Shown: positions 6,559 through 7,369 of the stretch, piece after piece
How the letters are laid out: every line of letters begins with the position of its first letter
Position numbering within the stretch: the stretch's first letter is position 1
Source of the DNA: Actinomycetota bacterium
GTDB lineage: Bacteria > Actinomycetota > Humimicrobiia > Humimicrobiales > Humimicrobiaceae
Assembly: GCA_003486795.1 (NCBI GenBank)
Contig: DNFX01000202.1
Span: forward strand, 1 to 7,369
DNA: 7,369 nucleotides
Direction: 5' to 3'
Position numbers and translations under genes: made by a program
The notes under the pieces: model-generated
Seen by the model: the letters and a program-made list of their open reading frames with translations, nothing else
Databases searched by the model: none
What the model was told of the DNA's origin: nothing

Positions 6559-7369
6559 TGGGAAGACTTTTCAGAAGCTATCACGGCAATATGCCTCTCA
6601 AAAAATATCAGAAGGCGGTCATTGACAGGCTTGAGGAATATTTGATAGCTGCAAAAGAAAGCTCAAGTAAAAATCCTGCGAAGGCTGCATTTATTGAGAT
6701 TACAGACAACCCCTATCACATCCTCACGGAAGAAATGCCGAATGTCCCTTTTGTCTGCATTAAAGTTCCAACAGGCGGAGGGAAAACACTTCTTGCAAGT
6801 CATGGCGTGGGTAAAATATACGATCACTACCTGTTGGAGAGAGATTACAAGGGGCTGGTAGTCTGGTTTGTGCCGTCCGACACTATAAGAACCCAGACTC
6901 TTGATGCACTCAAAGACAGGTCTCACCCATACAGATATGCAATAGATGAATATTTTGACAATAAAGTTGTTGTTCTCGATAACAAGGAAGCCCTTTCGCT
7001 CCGCATCTCAGACATAAAAGATAATGTCTGCATTATAGTTTCTACGCTCGCTGCTTTTAAGCGTGAAGATACAGAGGGATTAAAGGCATACGAAGACAAC
7101 GGAAGCCTTATGCAGCATTTCGAGCATCTTCCTTCTGAAGAAAAAGAGGCTGTTACAAAATCTCTCTTTGAGGTGATGCGGATGAACAATCCGCTTATTA
7201 TCATCGACGAGGGGCACAATGCAAAGACATGGCTTTCCCTTGACCTGATAACCCAACTGAACCCCTGTCTTGTGCTGGAATTCACCGCAACGCCACTGCC
7301 TGATAAAAGCAATGTCCTGATAGAAGTGCCTGCTTATGAACTCAAGGAAGAGCAGATGGTTAAGCTTCT
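6558..7369 (+). CDS. res: Type III restriction enzyme Res subunit (SF2 helicase/ATPase), 3'-truncated by window edge
   Basis: ATP-dependent motor and nuclease subunit that works with Mod to cleave DNA between unmodified sites. The ATG overlaps the mod stop (TAATG). 270 codons are open to the window end, about a quarter to a third of a usual Res (~900-1000 aa). Seen: a Q-motif-like start MPLKKYQKAVIDRLEEYL (12-29), Walker A VPTGGGKTLLA (70-80; bases ~6765-6797), motif Ia region VVWFVPSDTIRTQTLDAL (101-118), a strand VCIIVSTLAAFKRE (157-170), Walker B IIIDEGH (214-220; DEGH at 7206-7217), and motif III EFTATP (241-246). DEGH instead of DEAD/DEAH is usual for this restriction helicase group. The helicase second half and the C-terminal PD-(D/E)XK nuclease domain lie outside the window, so an intact nuclease cannot be confirmed. 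Codon frame is continuous with no frameshift in the visible part. Confidence 0.93.
   Translation, partial: MGRLFRSYHGNMPLKKYQKAVIDRLEEYLIAAKESSSKNPAKAAFIEITDNPYHILTEEMPNVPFVCIKVPTGGGKTLLASHGVGKIYDHYLLERDYKGLVVWFVPSDTIRTQTLDALKDRSHPYRYAIDEYFDNKVVVLDNKEALSLRISDIKDNVCIIVSTLAAFKREDTEGLKAYEDNGSLMQHFEHLPSEEKEAVTKSLFEVMRMNNPLIIIDEGHNAKTWLSLDLITQLNPCLVLEFTATPLPDKSNVLIEVPAYELKEEQMVKL

Noticed and set aside
6663..7312. Antisense open frames opposite res, and similar ones opposite guaA, the methyltransferase and mod
   Set aside because: They lie wholly within genes whose sense frames carry clear conserved motifs, and their translations show no recognisable domain; they are reading-frame shadows.
1317..7369. 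A BREX or DISARM defence locus
   Set aside because: The gamma methyltransferase recalls PglX-type proteins, but no PglZ, BrxC, BrxL, DrmA or DrmB-like gene is present; the neighbours are a small nuclease and standard Type III mod-res.

Overview
The window is a bacterial chromosomal segment in which a housekeeping gene is followed directly by a compact DNA restriction-modification (R-M) locus. All genes are on the + strand. The left end carries the last ~419 codons of guaA (GMP synthase), which has a normal intact C-terminus. The organism cannot be named with confidence. The moderately GC-rich guaA, bacterial-type ribosome binding sites and general protein style fit a Gram-negative anaerobe of the Nitrospirota/deltaproteobacterial kind, but this is only an impression.

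After a 55-bp gap (1262-1316) holding a perfect extended -10 promoter inside a three-fold 9-bp GATAT repeat, five tightly packed genes follow: (1) an 82-aa AF2212/DUF104-like (VapB-type) antitoxin with no toxin beside it; (2) a 965-aa gamma-class N6-adenine DNA methyltransferase of the Eco57I-like family, with a non-catalytic-looking N-terminal module and a C-terminal extension; (3) a 196-aa protein with a clear PD-(D/E)XK nuclease core, probably the restriction partner of gene 2; (4) a 497-aa beta-class Type III Mod methyltransferase; (5) the start of a Type III Res helicase/nuclease, cut by the window end. Junctions are 4, 5, 1 and -1 nt, so the set reads as one operon.

The simplest reading is a compound defence locus. 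A two-gene Type II-like system (gamma methyltransferase plus separate small nuclease) sits immediately upstream of, and probably co-transcribed with, a Type III mod-res pair, and a lone antitoxin-like gene takes the promoter-proximal position. Base composition changes along the locus: guaA and the Type III genes are moderate in GC, the gamma methyltransferase is clearly AT-rich (27-33% in sampled stretches), and the middle of mod (its target-recognition region) is also AT-richer than its flanks. This suggests stepwise assembly by horizontal transfer and exchange of recognition domains. No integrase, transposase, tRNA, rRNA, CRISPR array or clear terminator is visible, and no gene-free stretch exceeds 55 bp.
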